This document shows, piece by piece, positions 62,409 to 64,000 of a stretch of DNA of 64,000 nucleotides (its first letter is position 1; the number at the start of each line of letters is the position of its first letter). Under the pieces are notes generated by a model, which saw only the letters and a program-made list of their open reading frames with translations, had not been told where the DNA came from and did not search any database. Location: the NCBI RefSeq assembly GCF_016881065.1, contig NZ_WXYN01000012.1, positions 1 to 64,000 of the forward strand, written 5' to 3'. This stretch comes from Planococcus soli. Lineage in GTDB: Bacteria > Bacillota > Bacilli > Bacillales_A > Planococcaceae. The translations under genes were made by a program, and so were the position numbers.

Positions 62409-64000
62409 TATGCCTCACCTCCCTGTTCGACGAGCGCTTCCAATTGCTGAAGCTCGTACATTTCATAATAGCGCCCTTTTTTCCTCATCAACTCTTCATG
62501 TGAACCGATTTCGGCAACAGTGCCACCGTCCATTACCAGGATTTGATGGGCATGCTGAATAGCGCTCAACCGGTGAGAGGTAATGATGGTGGTTTTTCCC
62601 GTGCGGGTTTTTTTCAATGCTTTTAAAATGGCTTCTTCTGTTTTGGCATCTACAGCAGATAAGGAATCATCCAAAATCAGCAATTCAGGCTTTGTCATGA
62701 GTGCCCGCGCAATGGAAATACGCTGCTTTTGCCCACCTGACAACGATACACCGCGTTCTCCGACCATCGTGGCATAACCGTCTGTAAAGTTCAGGATGTC
62801 TTCATGGATATGGGCAAGTGCAGCCGCTTCCTGAACACTCTGCAAGCTGGCATCTGGACGTGCAAAGGCAATATTTCCCGCTATGCTGGTAGAAAACAAG
62901 AAATGGTCTTGGGGAACATAGCCGATTGCCTGCCTCAACCGCTGCTTTTTAAAGCTGTCGATTGAGTTGCCGCCAAACAAGATCGAACCTTCGTAATTAT
63001 CAAATTCACGCAGCAGCAAACGAAGGATGACGGATTTTCCGGAACCTGTCTTGCCGGCTATCCCCAGCGTTTCGCCGCGCTTCACAGTAAAATGGACATT
63101 TTTCAATGCCGTTCGTTGATCTCCGGTAAATTGGAAACGATCGAGCGATACGGTCAAATCACCTGTCGGATCCTCGTCAATGGCATCTTTACGGTCATCA
63201 ATATCGATCGGTTCTGCCAGCAGCAAGCGGATGCGGTCATACGAAGCACGTCCGCGTTCCACGATATTGAACAGCCAGCCGAACGCCAGCATCGGCCAAA
63301 CCAACAGGCCAAGATAGGCAGTAAAAGCAACCAAATCACCGATAGTCATGTCCCCATTCACAACGAAATAAGACCCGAAGCTGATGGTCAGAAAATAGCA
63401 GACGCCGATGATTGCAGAAATCGTTGGATCAAACAGGGAGTCGACGCGCGCTACCCGGATGTTTTCAGCCACCACCCGTTCTGACATTTTGGTGAAATCC
63501 TCAATATCCTGCTGCTCCTGGCCAAAAGTCTTGATGACTTTCATTCCGGAAATGCTTTCCTGCGTTTTGTCGTTCAATCCTGAAAATGCTTCCTGTGCCC
63601 CGTGAAAGCGCTGGTGCATCAGTTTTCCGTAATAATTGGTCATGTATGCCATCAGCGGCATCGGCAAAAGCACAATCAAAGTCAACTTCCAATCGATGGT
63701 GATCGCCATCGCCGCAATGACAAAGCCTCCTGTCGCTATCGAATCCACAAGCGTCAGGACACCCGCCCCTGCTGTTTGTTGAACCGCCTGCAAATCATTG
63801 GTGGCATGGGCCATCAAATCACCGACACGCCGCTTCTGGTAAAAAGCGGGAGACATTTGTGTGAAGTGCTGAAACAGCCGCTCACGCAGATTTCGCGCCA
63901 ACAGGATAGACGATCCAAAAATCAGCAGCCGCCATGCATACCTGAGCACATACATTGCCAAAGCTGCCGCTGCCAAAATTCCAAGCCACTGGAGCAGATA
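62408..64000 (-). CDS. ABC exporter subunit, BmrC/YheI type (5' end outside the window)
   Basis: At least 530 residues are visible; the gene begins beyond the right edge, in frame YLLQWLGIL at the border. The transmembrane domain ends in FGWLFNIVERGRASYDRIRL. The ATPase has Walker A (AGKTGSGKSV), a canonical signature (VSLSGGQKQRIS) and the H-loop (IITSHRLSAI). Walker B ends in LLILDDSLSAVD, with Asp in place of the catalytic Glu. That marks it as the BmrC-like partner of the gene at 60624, with which it overlaps. Confidence 0.92.
   Translation of the reverse strand, partial: YLLQWLGILAAAALAMYVLRYAWRLLIFGSSILLARNLRERLFQHFTQMSPAFYQKRRVGDLMAHATNDLQAVQQTAGAGVLTLVDSIATGGFVIAAMAITIDWKLTLIVLLPMPLMAYMTNYYGKLMHQRFHGAQEAFSGLNDKTQESISGMKVIKTFGQEQQDIEDFTKMSERVVAENIRVARVDSLFDPTISAIIGVCYFLTISFGSYFVVNGDMTIGDLVAFTAYLGLLVWPMLAFGWLFNIVERGRASYDRIRLLLAEPIDIDDRKDAIDEDPTGDLTVSLDRFQFTGDQRTALKNVHFTVKRGETLGIAGKTGSGKSVILRLLLREFDNYEGSILFGGNSIDSFKKQRLRQAIGYVPQDHFLFSTSIAGNIAFARPDASLQSVQEAAALAHIHEDILNFTDGYATMVGERGVSLSGGQKQRISIARALMTKPELLILDDSLSAVDAKTEEAILKALKKTRTGKTTIITSHRLSAIQHAHQILVMDGGTVAEIGSHEELMRKKGRYYEMYELQQLEALVEQGGEA

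Overview
The window looks like the chromosome of a low-to-moderate GC Gram-positive of the order Bacillales, most likely a member of the Planococcaceae (inference). Shine-Dalgarno sites are strong (GGAGG type), rho-independent terminators are abundant, and the block parC-parE-yneT / plsY-yneR / yneQ-yneP-acnA keeps the order known from Bacillus subtilis, as do the ccdA/ccdC/yneK genes. A TPP riboswitch and a T-box leader fit the same assignment.

Region 1 (1-19.6 kb) is accessory in character. It starts with the TPP-riboswitch-controlled 5' end of a thiamine gene (TenI-like, running off the left edge). After that come mostly single genes in mixed orientation: a secreted DUF4829-like protein, three orphan genes of unknown function, GNAT acetyltransferase, D-tartrate-dehydratase-like enolase with a GntR regulator, AraC regulator with an EamA exporter and CsaA, a T-box-controlled methyltransferase, a LysR/SDR/acetyltransferase group, a cyclophilin-like lipoprotein, MerR/aldo-keto reductase, an APH-type kinase, SnoaL-like and YciI proteins and a second methyltransferase. 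Two repeat families punctuate this region and disappear beyond 19.6 kb. One is a two-part intergenic element (arm A, a hairpin, arm B) present in eight whole or partial copies, always in the same orientation. The other is a palindrome of about 32 bp present four times, flanking each of the three consecutive orphan genes. Decayed genes (a PemK/MazF toxin tail and a DinB-like gene with two Trp-to-stop changes) lie among them.

Region 2 (19.6-36 kb) holds regulators, transporters and small enzymes. There is a two-component system whose kinase is interrupted by two +1 shifts in A runs, next to a divergent ABC-2 transporter with three TTAAGG boxes in 11-bp register. Next come a bile-salt-hydrolase-family amidase, a LysR/YeiH pair, GNAT, DMT exporter, APH-like, DUF305, two Nudix proteins, a GAF-GAF-PAS histidine kinase, a DMT-Crp/Fnr-DMT operon and a 2H phosphoesterase.

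Region 3 (36-64 kb) is mostly core: class III fructose-bisphosphatase, oligoendopeptidase F, 3-methyladenine glycosylase I, threonine deaminase, topoisomerase IV, CoA-binding protein, PlsY, HesB-like YneR, YneQ, thioesterase YneP, aconitase, a DinB protein, a catalytically degenerate tyrosine recombinase, an isochorismatase-fold hydrolase, GlsB-type membrane protein, a lytic transglycosylase, MscL, a SCO protein, the DUF1659/DUF2922/YvrJ trio, YneK/CcdC/thioredoxin-like/CcdA, and a heterodimeric ABC exporter that runs off the right edge.

The most noteworthy items are the two repeat families confined to the accessory region, the lysine-type T-box in front of a methyltransferase, the matched LysR-type promoters at two separate loci, the double-frameshifted sensor kinase, and the recombinase-fold protein lacking its catalytic His and Tyr. 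All family names come from recognising sequence motifs by eye; no database search was run.
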